Positions 37,552 to 45,825 of a stretch of 64,000 bases of DNA are shown here, in pieces. The stretch comes from Streptomyces sp. NBC_01244. GTDB lineage: Bacteria > Actinomycetota > Actinomycetes > Streptomycetales > Streptomycetaceae. Under the pieces are notes generated by a model. It worked only from the letters and a program-made list of their open reading frames with translations, was not told the origin of the DNA and did not search any database. Location: the NCBI RefSeq assembly GCF_035987325.1, contig NZ_CP108488.1, positions 6,944,001 through 7,008,000 of the forward strand, in the 5' to 3' direction. Position numbers and translations under genes: made by a program. Every line of letters begins with the position of its first letter. The first letter of the stretch is position 1.

Positions 37552-39162
37552 TCAGGTGGCGTTGGCACCGTTCTTCGGGCGGCCCTTGTAGAAGACCGCG
37601 GTGTAGTACGTGTACGCGGTGGACCGGCAGGCGCTCTTCCAGAAGTACGCCGGGCAGGTGTTGCTGTACAGGATGTTGTAGAACGCGACGTCGGTGGCTA
37701 TGCCCTTGTTGGTGTCCAGGTAGTAGCGGTAGCCCTTGTACGCGTTGCCGATGGTTCCGTAGCCGTAGTCGTGCGAGTCGCAAGCAGCACGGAAGTCCCA
37801 GCCGCCGGGCTTGTCGGGGCTGTTGCTGCAGTGGTCCCCCGAGATGCCCCTGATCTTGGCGCCGGTCGGGGTGGTGCGCCAGCTCGGGTTGTGCCAGCCG
37901 TAGTGGGCGACCTTGGTCGAGCAGCCGCTGTACTGGTACCACATCCACGACTCGGGCCGGGAGCAGTAGCTCGGGTAGGCCTGGGCGGAGGTGATCTCGC
38001 CGCCGGTGAAGTCCTCGGCGGCCGGGGCGACGCCGTCCGGCGTCGCCTCGCTGGGGGCGCCCTGGACGGCGCTGCCGGCCTCCGGGCGGATCCCGGTGGT
38101 CTCCACCGACTGCGGGGCGGCCACGTCACCGGAGTAGGTCAGCTGCCAGGACGCGCCGTCCTCGGCGGAGGCGGCGACCACCCGGTCCGAGGCGTCGTAG
38201 CTGTAGGTGTTGAGCTGGCTGCCGGCCGCCGGGTCGTCGACCTTGCGGAGCAGGCCGGAGCCGTCGTACGAGTAGCGGGCCAGCGTCTGCACGGTCTGGC
38301 CGACGGTGACGGTGATGTCCTTGACCTGGCCCGCGACATCGCCGAGGGTCTGTCCGGATGCGGTGGTGGCCGCCGCGTAGTTGACCTTGACGGTCTGCGC
38401 GGGGACGTCGGCACGCGCCGGGTCCTTGACGGTGGAGACGCGGCCGGTGCTGTCGTAGGTGACCGTCGTCTGCTTGAAGGCGGCGCTGCCGACCGCCGTC
38501 ACCCGCCAGTTGTCGCCGCTGCCGCCGACCTGCTTCCAGGTGTAGGACGGCTTCAGGGAGGCAGCCGGGATCGGGTTCCCGGAGGAGTCCAGCGGCACGT
38601 CGTCACCGGAGGCGGCCTGGGTGAGGTTGACGTTGAGCGTCTCGGTGACCGTGGTCTTCAGCACGCCGGCGAGGTCGTCCCACTGCACGCTCTCCACCAG
38701 GGTGGAACCGTCGGACGCCTTGTAAGTGTTGATGCTGCCGCCGTTGGCGCCGGCCACCGAGTCGGTCAGGTCGTAGCGGACCGACTCGGCGGTGTCCAGG
38801 TCGGTGGTGGTGATCGAACCGGAGCCGGGGACCAGCTTGCGGTTCAGCTGGCCGCCGACGAACTCGGCCTCCCAGCTCGGACCGAACACCCCGAGGTCGG
38901 CGCGGGCGGCCGGGGCGTCCTGGGCCTGGGCGACGCCCGCCGCGCTCCCGTCCACCGTGTGGGTCCGGCTCATCAGGCCGTACGACACGTCGTTCTCGGA
39001 TATCTGGAAGGTGTCGTCGACCGACTGGTACGTACCCGGGCCGATCAGCCGGGTCTCCCCGGCCTCCAGCGCCGGGGAGGGGACGTCCTCGGCGATGGCG
39101 GACTGCGGGAGCAGCAGGGCCAGTGACAGTGCCGTCACTGCGGGAAGCGCGATTCTGCGCAC
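37552..39162 (-). CDS. Secreted YD-repeat protein with C-terminal prokaryotic phospholipase A2 domain
   Basis: A 536-aa exported protein (signal MRRIALPAVTALSLALLLPQ, then SAIA). The central region has RHS/YD-like repeats (VTYDSTGRVSTVKDPA; ARYSYDGSGLLRKVDDPA; NTYSYDASDRVVAAS). The last ~130 residues carry the phospholipase A2 signature GGWDFRAACDSHDYGYGTIG, with the catalytic His-Asp pair and paired cysteines. Ordinary Streptomyces PLA2 enzymes are only ~120-150 aa. The long YD-bearing N-terminus recalls polymorphic toxins that deliver C-terminal effectors. It starts at GTG 39162 with AAGGAA upstream. Confidence 0.85.
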   Translation of the reverse strand: MRRIALPAVTALSLALLLPQSAIAEDVPSPALEAGETRLIGPGTYQSVDDTFQISENDVSYGLMSRTHTVDGSAAGVAQAQDAPAARADLGVFGPSWEAEFVGGQLNRKLVPGSGSITTTDLDTAESVRYDLTDSVAGANGGSINTYKASDGSTLVESVQWDDLAGVLKTTVTETLNVNLTQAASGDDVPLDSSGNPIPAASLKPSYTWKQVGGSGDNWRVTAVGSAAFKQTTVTYDSTGRVSTVKDPARADVPAQTVKVNYAAATTASGQTLGDVAGQVKDITVTVGQTVQTLARYSYDGSGLLRKVDDPAAGSQLNTYSYDASDRVVAASAEDGASWQLTYSGDVAAPQSVETTGIRPEAGSAVQGAPSEATPDGVAPAAEDFTGGEITSAQAYPSYCSRPESWMWYQYSGCSTKVAHYGWHNPSWRTTPTGAKIRGISGDHCSNSPDKPGGWDFRAACDSHDYGYGTIGNAYKGYRYYLDTNKGIATDVAFYNILYSNTCPAYFWKSACRSTAYTYYTAVFYKGRPKNGANAT

Positions 39163-39371
39163 GTTCGGTTCCTTCGGGTCACCGGCGGCATGCGGTCCAG
39201 GCCCTCGCGGGCGGCCCCTGTTTCGCCTGTTCGAACCGGTCGTTCTCGGCCGGCAACGAGAAACTTAGGAACCGGCCCCTTCGATCCGTTATGCCTCCGC
39301 CATCGCCCGCCCCGATACCCCTTCGATGGCGCCCGGTTGCCCGTACGGTGACGCTCCCGTCCCGCCCGCGC

Positions 39372-39410
39372 GGCGCCCGCTCCCCGGACGCCCTCCCGGT
39401 CGACCACGGC
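39372..39410 (+). other. Short sequence resembling the 3' end of tdk
   Basis: GGCGCCCGCTCCCCGGACGC through GGTCGACCACGGC reads GAxSPDxLPVxHG and differs at about four of 39 positions from the last codons of the tdk copies. It lies in the 382-nt gap between the phospholipase and amine oxidase genes, which otherwise shows no gene. It may be a further vestige of the tdk fragments; chance similarity in GC-rich DNA is not excluded. Confidence 0.4.
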
Positions 39411-39544
39411 CGCAGGCTCCAAGGTCGCTGGTACGAAAGCCAGTTCGTCAGCACGAGCCGGAGCGCTTCGCACGTCCGGGTGGTCCTTGCCCGCGGGGGC
39501 CTCTTCTGGCCCTTCGGGCCCGGGCGGGCGGCAAGAGTTGGGTC

Positions 39545-41524
39545 ATGATCATGGATCCCGATGCCAACTCCCCAGCCCCCGAAGCTTCCGGAGCATCCGG
39601 CGAGCCCGCGCCGGCGCCCTCCCACCGGCCCTCCCACCGGCCCTCCCGCCGTACCGTCATCGCCGGCGCGGCAGCCGTCGCGGCGGCCGGCGGGCTGACG
39701 GTGGCCGTCACCTCCGCCGAGACCTCGCAGGCCGTCCCCGGCGCCGCCGTCGCCGACTGGAGCACCTGCCTGACCGTGGCCCGGGCCATCCTCGTACGGG
39801 ACGACGAGGACCAGCCGCTCGTACCGCGCTACGCCGACATCCTGCTCAGGAACGGCCTGCCCCGCTCGCGCCGCCCCGGCAAGAAGGTGCTGATCGTCGG
39901 CGCCGGGCCGGCCGGCCTCACCGCCGCGCACCTCCTGCGCGAGGCCGGACACAAGGTCACCGTCATCGAGGCCAACGCCAACCGGGTGGGCGGCCGGATC
40001 AAGACCTTCCGCACCGGCGGCCACGAGAAAGCCGCCCCGGCCTTCGCCGACCCGAAGCAGTACGCCGAGGCCGGCGCGATGCGCATCCCCGACAGCCACC
40101 CGCTGGTCACCGGGCTGATGGACGGTCTCGGCCTCAAGCGCAGGCGCTTCCACCTGGTCGACGTCGACGCGGCCGGCCGTCCCGCCTACCGGACCTGGAT
40201 CCACGTCAACGGCATCCGCGTCCGCCGGGCCGATTACGCGCGCGCCCCGCAGGCGCTCAATCGTTCCTTCGGAGTACCGCAGGCGTACGAGTCCGTGCCC
40301 GCATCCAAGATCGTCCGCGACGCCTTCGCCCCCGTGCGGGGGGAGATCGACGGCAAGAAGGACAAGGACCTCGTCGAGGGCTGGGCGCGCGTCATCCAGC
40401 GCTACGGACACATGTCGATGTACCGCTTCCTGACGGAGGAGGCCAAGCTCGACGAGCGGACCATCGACCTGATCGGAACGGTCGAGAACCTCACCTCCCG
40501 CCTGCACCTCGCCTTCGTGCACAGCTTCATCGGTGCCTCGCTGATCAGCCCCGACACCGCCTTCTACGAACTGCCCGACGGCACCGCCACCCTGGCCGAC
40601 GCGATGTACGCGCGGGTCAAGGACCTCGTACGCCTCGATCGCCGGGTGACCCGCATCGTCCACGGCGACGGCAAGGTCACGGTCGAGACCGTCTCCGAGG
40701 GCCGCGGCGGCAGCCCCGTGCGGCGCGAGACCTTCACCGCCGACACCGCCGTCATCACCGTCCCCTTCTCGGGGCTGCGCCACATCCCCATCACCCCGGC
40801 GCTCTCGTACGGCAAGCGGCGCGCGGTCACCGAGCTGCACTACGACGCCGCCACCAAGGTGCTGCTCGAATTCAGCCGCCGCTGGTGGGAGTTCGACGAG
40901 GCCGACTGGAAGCGCGAGCTGGAGGCAGTGCAGCCCGGCCTCTACCGCAAGTACCAGACCGGTCAGAGCCCGGCGAACGGAACCCTGCTGGGCGCCCACC
41001 CCTCCGTGCCCGAGGGGCACATCTCCGCGGGCCAGCGCTCCCACTACGCCGCCAGCCGCGTGGTCACCCGCGATCAGCCCGAGGCCGCCCGCGTCGTCGG
41101 CGGCGGCTCGGTGACCGACAACCCCAACCGCTTCATGTTCCAGCCCTCCTACCCCGTCGAGGGCAGCGCCGGCGGTGTCATCCTCGCCTCCTACAGCTGG
41201 GCGGACGACGCCCTGAAGTGGGACTCCCTGGACGACGAGGAGCGCTACCCGCGCGCCCTCGCCGGAGTTCAGGAGGTGTTCGGGCAGCGCGTCGAGGTGT
41301 TCTACACCGGCGTCGGCCGCACCCAGTCCTGGATGCGCGACCCGTACGCCTACGGTGAGGCGTCCGTACTGCTGCCCGGCCAGCACACCGAGCTCTTCCC
41401 GCACGTCCGCAAGGCCGAGGGCAACCTGCACTTCGCCGGATGCCACACCTCCATCAAGCCCGCGTGGATCGAGGGAGCCCTGGAATCCGCGGTGCGGACC
41501 GCCCTGGAAGTGCACACGGCGTAG
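39545..41524 (+). CDS. Tat-exported flavin monoamine/L-amino-acid oxidase
   Basis: A 659-aa FAD enzyme. A twin-arginine motif [17 protein letters not shown] lies at residues 33-49. The dinucleotide-binding motif is [17 protein letters not shown] near 115, followed by [17 protein letters not shown]. The C-terminus has [20 protein letters not shown], where the FAD-contacting GE(x)T of monoamine oxidases reads GCHTS. Such enzymes oxidatively deaminate L-amino acids, producing H2O2 outside the cell. The start may be ATG 39545 or 39551. Confidence 0.9.
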   Translation: MIMDPDANSPAPEASGASGEPAPAPSHRPSHRPSRRTVIAGAAAVAAAGGLTVAVTSAETSQAVPGAAVADWSTCLTVARAILVRDDEDQPLVPRYADILLRNGLPRSRRPGKKVLIVGAGPAGLTAAHLLREAGHKVTVIEANANRVGGRIKTFRTGGHEKAAPAFADPKQYAEAGAMRIPDSHPLVTGLMDGLGLKRRRFHLVDVDAAGRPAYRTWIHVNGIRVRRADYARAPQALNRSFGVPQAYESVPASKIVRDAFAPVRGEIDGKKDKDLVEGWARVIQRYGHMSMYRFLTEEAKLDERTIDLIGTVENLTSRLHLAFVHSFIGASLISPDTAFYELPDGTATLADAMYARVKDLVRLDRRVTRIVHGDGKVTVETVSEGRGGSPVRRETFTADTAVITVPFSGLRHIPITPALSYGKRRAVTELHYDAATKVLLEFSRRWWEFDEADWKRELEAVQPGLYRKYQTGQSPANGTLLGAHPSVPEGHISAGQRSHYAASRVVTRDQPEAARVVGGGSVTDNPNRFMFQPSYPVEGSAGGVILASYSWADDALKWDSLDDEERYPRALAGVQEVFGQRVEVFYTGVGRTQSWMRDPYAYGEASVLLPGQHTELFPHVRKAEGNLHFAGCHTSIKPAWIEGALESAVRTALEVHTA

Positions 41525-41560
41525 CGGCGGCCCCGACGGCGGCGCCGGCGGTCAGCGGTT

Positions 41561-41586
41561 GGCTGCCGCCCGGCCGGCCGGCAGCC
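41561..41586. terminator. Hairpin between convergent oxidase and channel genes
   Basis: GGCTGCCG (41561-41568) and CGGCAGCC (41579-41586) with a 10-nt loop in the 63-nt convergent gap. It could serve both transcripts. Confidence 0.55.
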
Positions 41587-41587
41587 G

Positions 41588-43570
41588 TCAGCTCTCGGCG
41601 AGCACGATCAGCGAGTCCTCCGCGCAGAAGCGGACGCGCAGGCGCTTGTCGGGGTTGATCCGCACCCCGTAGTCGGGGCCCGCCGTGCTCCGCGCCCGCA
41701 GCCGGTAGCCCACCGCGCACTCCCCGCGCCGCCGTGCCGCCTCGACGGCGGTGGCGAACGAGACCTCATGACCGGCCCGTACGTAGTCCGTGGCCGGCTT
41801 GAGGTGGAACTCGTGCCCCTCCGCGTCGAACAGCTCCTCGAAGACAGCGGCGAGGTACGGGCTCTCGGAGATCTGGGTCATCAGCAGGCTGATCAGCCTG
41901 CCGCTCACGATGAAGTCGGCGCCGTCCTGAGCCGGTGCGAGGAGCCGGTTTCCGTCGTCGGACATCTCGGTGGTGAGCGCGATGTCCCGCCGCGCGGTGT
42001 CCCCGATGGCCCGCAGGTGCAGCAGGGTGACCAGTGTCCTGTCGTCCGCCCGCGCCTGCGGATCCGTCACCGGAGCCAGGGAGGAGATGGGCGCGGCCGC
42101 GGCCCCGTCCACGGCCCCGTCCACGGCCTCGGGCTCCGTCTCACCGATCACGATCACACCGTCGTACGAGGGCACGTCCAGCTTGGCCAGGGTGAGCGGG
42201 TCGGTGATGTCACCGTCGTGGAAGGAGACTTCGAGGCGGGACCGCGCGGCCGTGACGCCCCGGGCGCCGCCCGTGGCCGCGTGCACGCCGAGCGCCACGA
42301 CGTCCAGGGTGGTCCCCGGGCCCACGTACTGGTCGAGCTGCTCGATGACGAGCGGGGCGCGGCGGTTCCAGCCGAGCAGGAGGAGGCGCTCGGCCCGGGC
42401 GGTCGCGGGTGCGGCCGTCACGATCGCGTCGTCCTCGACGTGGGCGGCCGCGTCCGCCCGTACGGCCGTGTCGTCGTCCCGGGAGATGACGATGATCCGG
42501 TCGGCCGGGCCGATCGTCGCCCCCGGATCCGGATTGAGGGTGACGCTCCCGCCGCCGTGCAGCAGGCCGACCGCCGAGGACGTGTCGAACGACAGCAGCG
42601 CCTCGCCGAAGGGACGCCCCACCAGGTCCCCGGGGGCCACCGGGTAGAACTCGTCGCCGTCGAAGTCCAGCAACTCCGAGTAGACCAGCGAGAGACCGGG
42701 CTGCCGGGCCGTCGAGACGAGGAGCCGGGCGACGATGTCGTCCACGCACAGGACGTGCCCCGCGGGCCCGGCGGCCAGCCTGGCGGTCAGGTGGTTGCGG
42801 GAGTCACGGACGGCGGCGACCACCACCGCCTCCCCCTTCGCCTCTCCCTCCGCCTCCCCGGAGCCGTGGACGGCCGCGTCGAGGGCGAGCAGGGTCTTCA
42901 CCACGTGGGCGTCCCCGGTGTCCCCGGTGGGAGGCAGCACCAGCACCGCCCTCGCCGTGCGCGGACTCACCCGGCGCAGCTCGGCCGGGTCGGTGGTGCT
43001 CCCGCTGCGGCAGATGATCCGCGTCCTGCCGCCTTCGCCGACGCGGGCGGAGATCTCCTCCTCCATCCACACCTTGTCCTGCGGGGAGAGTACGGCGATG
43101 GCGGAGCGGCGCTGGTTCGCGTTGGCCGCCACGAGTTCCCCGATCACGGGGAACACTTGGTCCGACCACCCCAGTACGACGGTGTGCCGGGCCTCCAGCA
43201 CCGTGGAGTGACCCCGGCGCAGCAGCATGATGCGCCGGTTGATGCCCGTGGTGATCAGACTGACCAGGGTCGACACGAAGAGCAGCGCCACGAGCGCGAG
43301 CGATACGGAGGCCAGCACGTACAGCGGGGAGCCGACCGCACCCCCGATCTTCAGGGTCTGGCCGACGCTGACCCACACGGCGGTGAGCCGGCCGGAGAGC
43401 GTGGCCGGGGCGGCCCGGTCGGACCAGACGAGGACCGCGCTGGCCGGAAGGACGACGGCGAGGCAGGCCAGGGCGAGCCAGCCGATGAGTGCGGTCGTCC
43501 CGCCCGAGAGCAGATGGTCGAAGCGGTACCGGAGACGGAGCCGGAGTGACGTCGTGTGCTGCTGCGCCAC
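41588..43570 (-). CDS. CASTOR/POLLUX-like ion channel protein with RCK (TrkA-N) domains
   Basis: A 660-aa membrane protein from GTG 43570. Two N-terminal hydrophobic segments (TALIGWLALACLAVVLPASA; LYVLASVSLALVALLFVSTL) flank a putative pore region GQTLKIGGAVGSP. The cytoplasmic part starts with HTVVLGWSDQVFPVIGELVA, and a second Rossmann unit includes RLLLLGWNRRAPLVIEQLDQ. This arrangement matches CASTOR/POLLUX/SYM8 channels of legume symbiosis and their actinobacterial relatives. The ion is unknown; potassium or calcium is plausible. Confidence 0.85.
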   Translation of the reverse strand: MAQQHTTSLRLRLRYRFDHLLSGGTTALIGWLALACLAVVLPASAVLVWSDRAAPATLSGRLTAVWVSVGQTLKIGGAVGSPLYVLASVSLALVALLFVSTLVSLITTGINRRIMLLRRGHSTVLEARHTVVLGWSDQVFPVIGELVAANANQRRSAIAVLSPQDKVWMEEEISARVGEGGRTRIICRSGSTTDPAELRRVSPRTARAVLVLPPTGDTGDAHVVKTLLALDAAVHGSGEAEGEAKGEAVVVAAVRDSRNHLTARLAAGPAGHVLCVDDIVARLLVSTARQPGLSLVYSELLDFDGDEFYPVAPGDLVGRPFGEALLSFDTSSAVGLLHGGGSVTLNPDPGATIGPADRIIVISRDDDTAVRADAAAHVEDDAIVTAAPATARAERLLLLGWNRRAPLVIEQLDQYVGPGTTLDVVALGVHAATGGARGVTAARSRLEVSFHDGDITDPLTLAKLDVPSYDGVIVIGETEPEAVDGAVDGAAAAPISSLAPVTDPQARADDRTLVTLLHLRAIGDTARRDIALTTEMSDDGNRLLAPAQDGADFIVSGRLISLLMTQISESPYLAAVFEELFDAEGHEFHLKPATDYVRAGHEVSFATAVEAARRRGECAVGYRLRARSTAGPDYGVRINPDKRLRVRFCAEDSLIVLAES

Positions 43571-43812
43571 ACAAGCTCCCGTATGAGTCGACGCGCGGAT
43601 CGGAGCGGCTGCGTACCGCCGGGAGCCACCCTAGGCAGAAGTCCGCTCCCGCCCCCGTGATCCCCACCGACCTCACTCAGAGGTATGAACGCATCTCGGA
43701 TGACCTCCGTGCGGGCGGAGGCGGGCGGAGGCGGACTTCGGCTCAGGTGAAGCGTGCTGTGTGGCCGGTCCGCTTTTCTTTCTCCAACCTGCGTTGTTCC
43801 TAGAATGGCCGG

Positions 43813-44529
43813 GTGGAGGACATCGATGTGATCGCGGTGCTGCAGGATCCGGTGCGGCGCCGCCTGTACGAGTACGTGGTGGCGCAGGGTCGTGAAGTCG
43901 GCCGCAACGAGGCCGCCGAGGCGGCCGGGGTGGCGCGCACGCTTGCCGCGCACCATCTGGACAGGCTGACCGAGGCCGGGCTGCTGGAGAGTGGCAGCCG
44001 CCGGCTGACGGGCCGCTCGGGGCCGGGGGCGGGCCGTCCCGCCAAGGTGTACACGCGGGCGCGGGTCGAGCTGTCGGTGTCGCTGCCCGCCCGCGATTAC
44101 CGCACGGTCGCCGAGCTGCTGGCCGAGGCCGCCGAGCAAGCGGGGCTGGACGCAGGGCTCTGCGCGGCCGCCCGCGGCCGGGGTGAGGCCCTGCGCGGCT
44201 CGGCGGCGCCCTGCGGGGGCCTCGAAGAGGCGATGGAGATGCTGGCCGCCCGCGGCTACGAACCGCACCTGGAAGGCGCCGAGGGCGCGGAGGATGCTCG
44301 GGACGCCGAAGGCGTCGAGGGCGCGCCCGGGGCAGCCGCACGCGTCGTCCGTATGCGCAACTGCCCCTTTCACGCCGTCGCCGAACGCTTCCCTCCCCTC
44401 GTCTGCGGCATGAACCTCGCGCTCCTGGAGGGGCTGCTCGGTGCGGACGGTCCCGTCCGCGCCCGGATGGACGCCCGGCCGGGGGAGTGCTGCGTGGTGG
44501 TCGAGTCTTCTAAAAACAATGATGATTGA
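43813..44529 (+). CDS. SufR-like ArsR/DeoR-type regulator with cysteine cluster
   Basis: A 238-aa regulator from GTG 43813. The N-terminal winged HTH is DPVRRRLYEYVVAQGREVGR, then NEAAEAAGVARTLAAHHLDR. The C-terminal region has MRNCPFHAVAERFPPLVCGM and GECCVVVES. The CxPFH...C...CC spacing is close to SufR proteins, which bind an Fe-S cluster and repress suf genes. No suf genes are nearby. An Ala/Glu/Gly-rich insertion lies before the cysteine motif. The 242 nt upstream contain only promoter-type sequence as far as I can see. Confidence 0.82.
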   Translation: MEDIDVIAVLQDPVRRRLYEYVVAQGREVGRNEAAEAAGVARTLAAHHLDRLTEAGLLESGSRRLTGRSGPGAGRPAKVYTRARVELSVSLPARDYRTVAELLAEAAEQAGLDAGLCAAARGRGEALRGSAAPCGGLEEAMEMLAARGYEPHLEGAEGAEDARDAEGVEGAPGAAARVVRMRNCPFHAVAERFPPLVCGMNLALLEGLLGADGPVRARMDARPGECCVVVESSKNNDD

Positions 44530-44560
44530 CATAGAAAACGGCTCGTGCTGGGATGAGGCC

Positions 44561-45070
44561 ATGACCGCATCCCCGCATGCCGCCCACCTCGCCCAACTCA
44601 ACGTCGCGACGCTCCGCCACCCGCTCGACGACCCGCGCGTGGCGCCCTTCGTCGAGATGCTCGACCCGGTCAACACCGCCGCCGACGGCGCGCCCGGCTT
44701 CGTGTGGCGGCTCGCTGAGGAGGGAGCGGCCGACGCCACCGGCCTGCGCCCGGCGGGCGAGAACGTCATCGTCAACCTGTCGGTGTGGGAGACCCAGGAG
44801 GCGCTGTGGGACTTCGCCTACCGCAGCGGCCACCTGGAGGTGATGCGGCGGCGCCGCGAATGGTTCGAACGGCACGTCGAGGCGCACATGGTGCTCTGGT
44901 GGGTCCCCGCCGGGCACCTCCCGACCGTCGGGGAGGCCTTGGAGCAGCTGGCGGACCTGCGGGCGCACGGGCCGTCCCCGCGCGCGTTCACCTTCGCCTC
45001 CTCCTACACCGCGGCCGAGGCCGCCCGGAGCGTGCGGCCGACGCCCGCCGGGGACTCGGCGGCGGTCTGA
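44561..45070 (+). CDS. DUF3291 domain protein
   Basis: A 169-aa soluble protein from ATG 44561 (GGGATGAGG upstream). The motifs LAQLNVATLRHPLDDPRVAP, LSVWETQEALWDFAYRSGHL and HMVLWWVPAGHLPTVGEALE are characteristic of DUF3291 as recalled, a ferredoxin-like monooxygenase-type fold. It begins 31 nt after the SufR-like gene on the same strand, so the regulator may control it. Biochemical role unknown. Confidence 0.82.
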   Translation: MTASPHAAHLAQLNVATLRHPLDDPRVAPFVEMLDPVNTAADGAPGFVWRLAEEGAADATGLRPAGENVIVNLSVWETQEALWDFAYRSGHLEVMRRRREWFERHVEAHMVLWWVPAGHLPTVGEALEQLADLRAHGPSPRAFTFASSYTAAEAARSVRPTPAGDSAAV

Positions 45071-45187
45071 AGCAGGGACGCCGAAGCCCGGGCGGCCTTC
45101 CCCGGCGGCCCTCCCGGGCGTCCTTCCCGTCCACCCCGCCCGACCGCCTGCGGGCACGCGGACCGTGAAGGACGCCCGGTACGTCGT

Positions 45188-45625
45188 TCAGGAGGCGGTG
45201 AAGCGGTTCTTGTCCGTGCACAGGGCCCAGATGATGAAGACGCCGATGGCGATCGAGATGAGGGCCCAGAGCGGCGTGTAGGGCAGCCACAGGAAGTTGA
45301 GGATGATGTCCAGCGCGACGATCACCACGCCCGTGACCCTGGCCCAGTCCGCGCCCTTGAGGATGCCGGCACCCACGACCACGAGCACGATGCCCAGGAC
45401 GAGGTGGATCCAGCCCCACGCCGTGACGTCGAACTTGAAGGTGTAGTCGCCCACCCTCGCGTAGACGTCGTCGTTCGCGATGCCGACGATTCCCTTCAGG
45501 ATGCCGAGGACGCCTTCCACGAGCATCAGCACACCGGCGAACACGGTGCCGCTCGTCGCCCACGGGTTCTCGTCGGCGGTGTACCTGCTGTTGGGGGCCC
45601 TGCTGGGGGGCGTTGCCTGTGCCAC
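45188..45625 (-). CDS. Small four-helix membrane protein (DUF7144-like)
   Basis: A 145-aa protein from GTG 45625 with AAGGAG upstream. Four hydrophobic helices are visible (GTVFAGVLMLVEGVLGILKG; WGWIHLVLGIVLVVVGAGIL; GVVIVALDIILNFLWLPYTP; LISIAIGVFIIWALCTD). This family is widespread in Streptomyces with unknown function. A longer upstream start exists but lacks the ribosome-binding site. The name DUF7144 is from memory. Confidence 0.78.
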   Translation of the reverse strand: MAQATPPSRAPNSRYTADENPWATSGTVFAGVLMLVEGVLGILKGIVGIANDDVYARVGDYTFKFDVTAWGWIHLVLGIVLVVVGAGILKGADWARVTGVVIVALDIILNFLWLPYTPLWALISIAIGVFIIWALCTDKNRFTAS

Positions 45626-45774
45626 GGGAGGCTCCTTCGTCGGGCGGGACGCCGAGGGTCCTGCGCTGCGCCCAGCGTCCGTGGCGGGGGCGCGCGGGGA
45701 CATTCGAGCGCCGCCATTCGGGTGAATTCGTACGGTGTCCCGGTCCCGCGGCGCCGTCGCGCAGGGCGTACGCC

Positions 45775-45811
45775 GGAAGGCCGGCGGGGCGGGGTGCCCT
45801 GCCGGCCTTCC
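45775..45811 (-). terminator. Terminator after the DUF11 gene cluster
   Basis: GGAAGGCCGGC (45775-45785) pairs with GCCGGCCTTCC (45801-45811), with a further GTAC/GTAC pairing outside. It lies 14 nt beyond the stop of the last DUF11 gene. Confidence 0.7.
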
Positions 45812-45825
45812 GTACGAGTTGCTGG

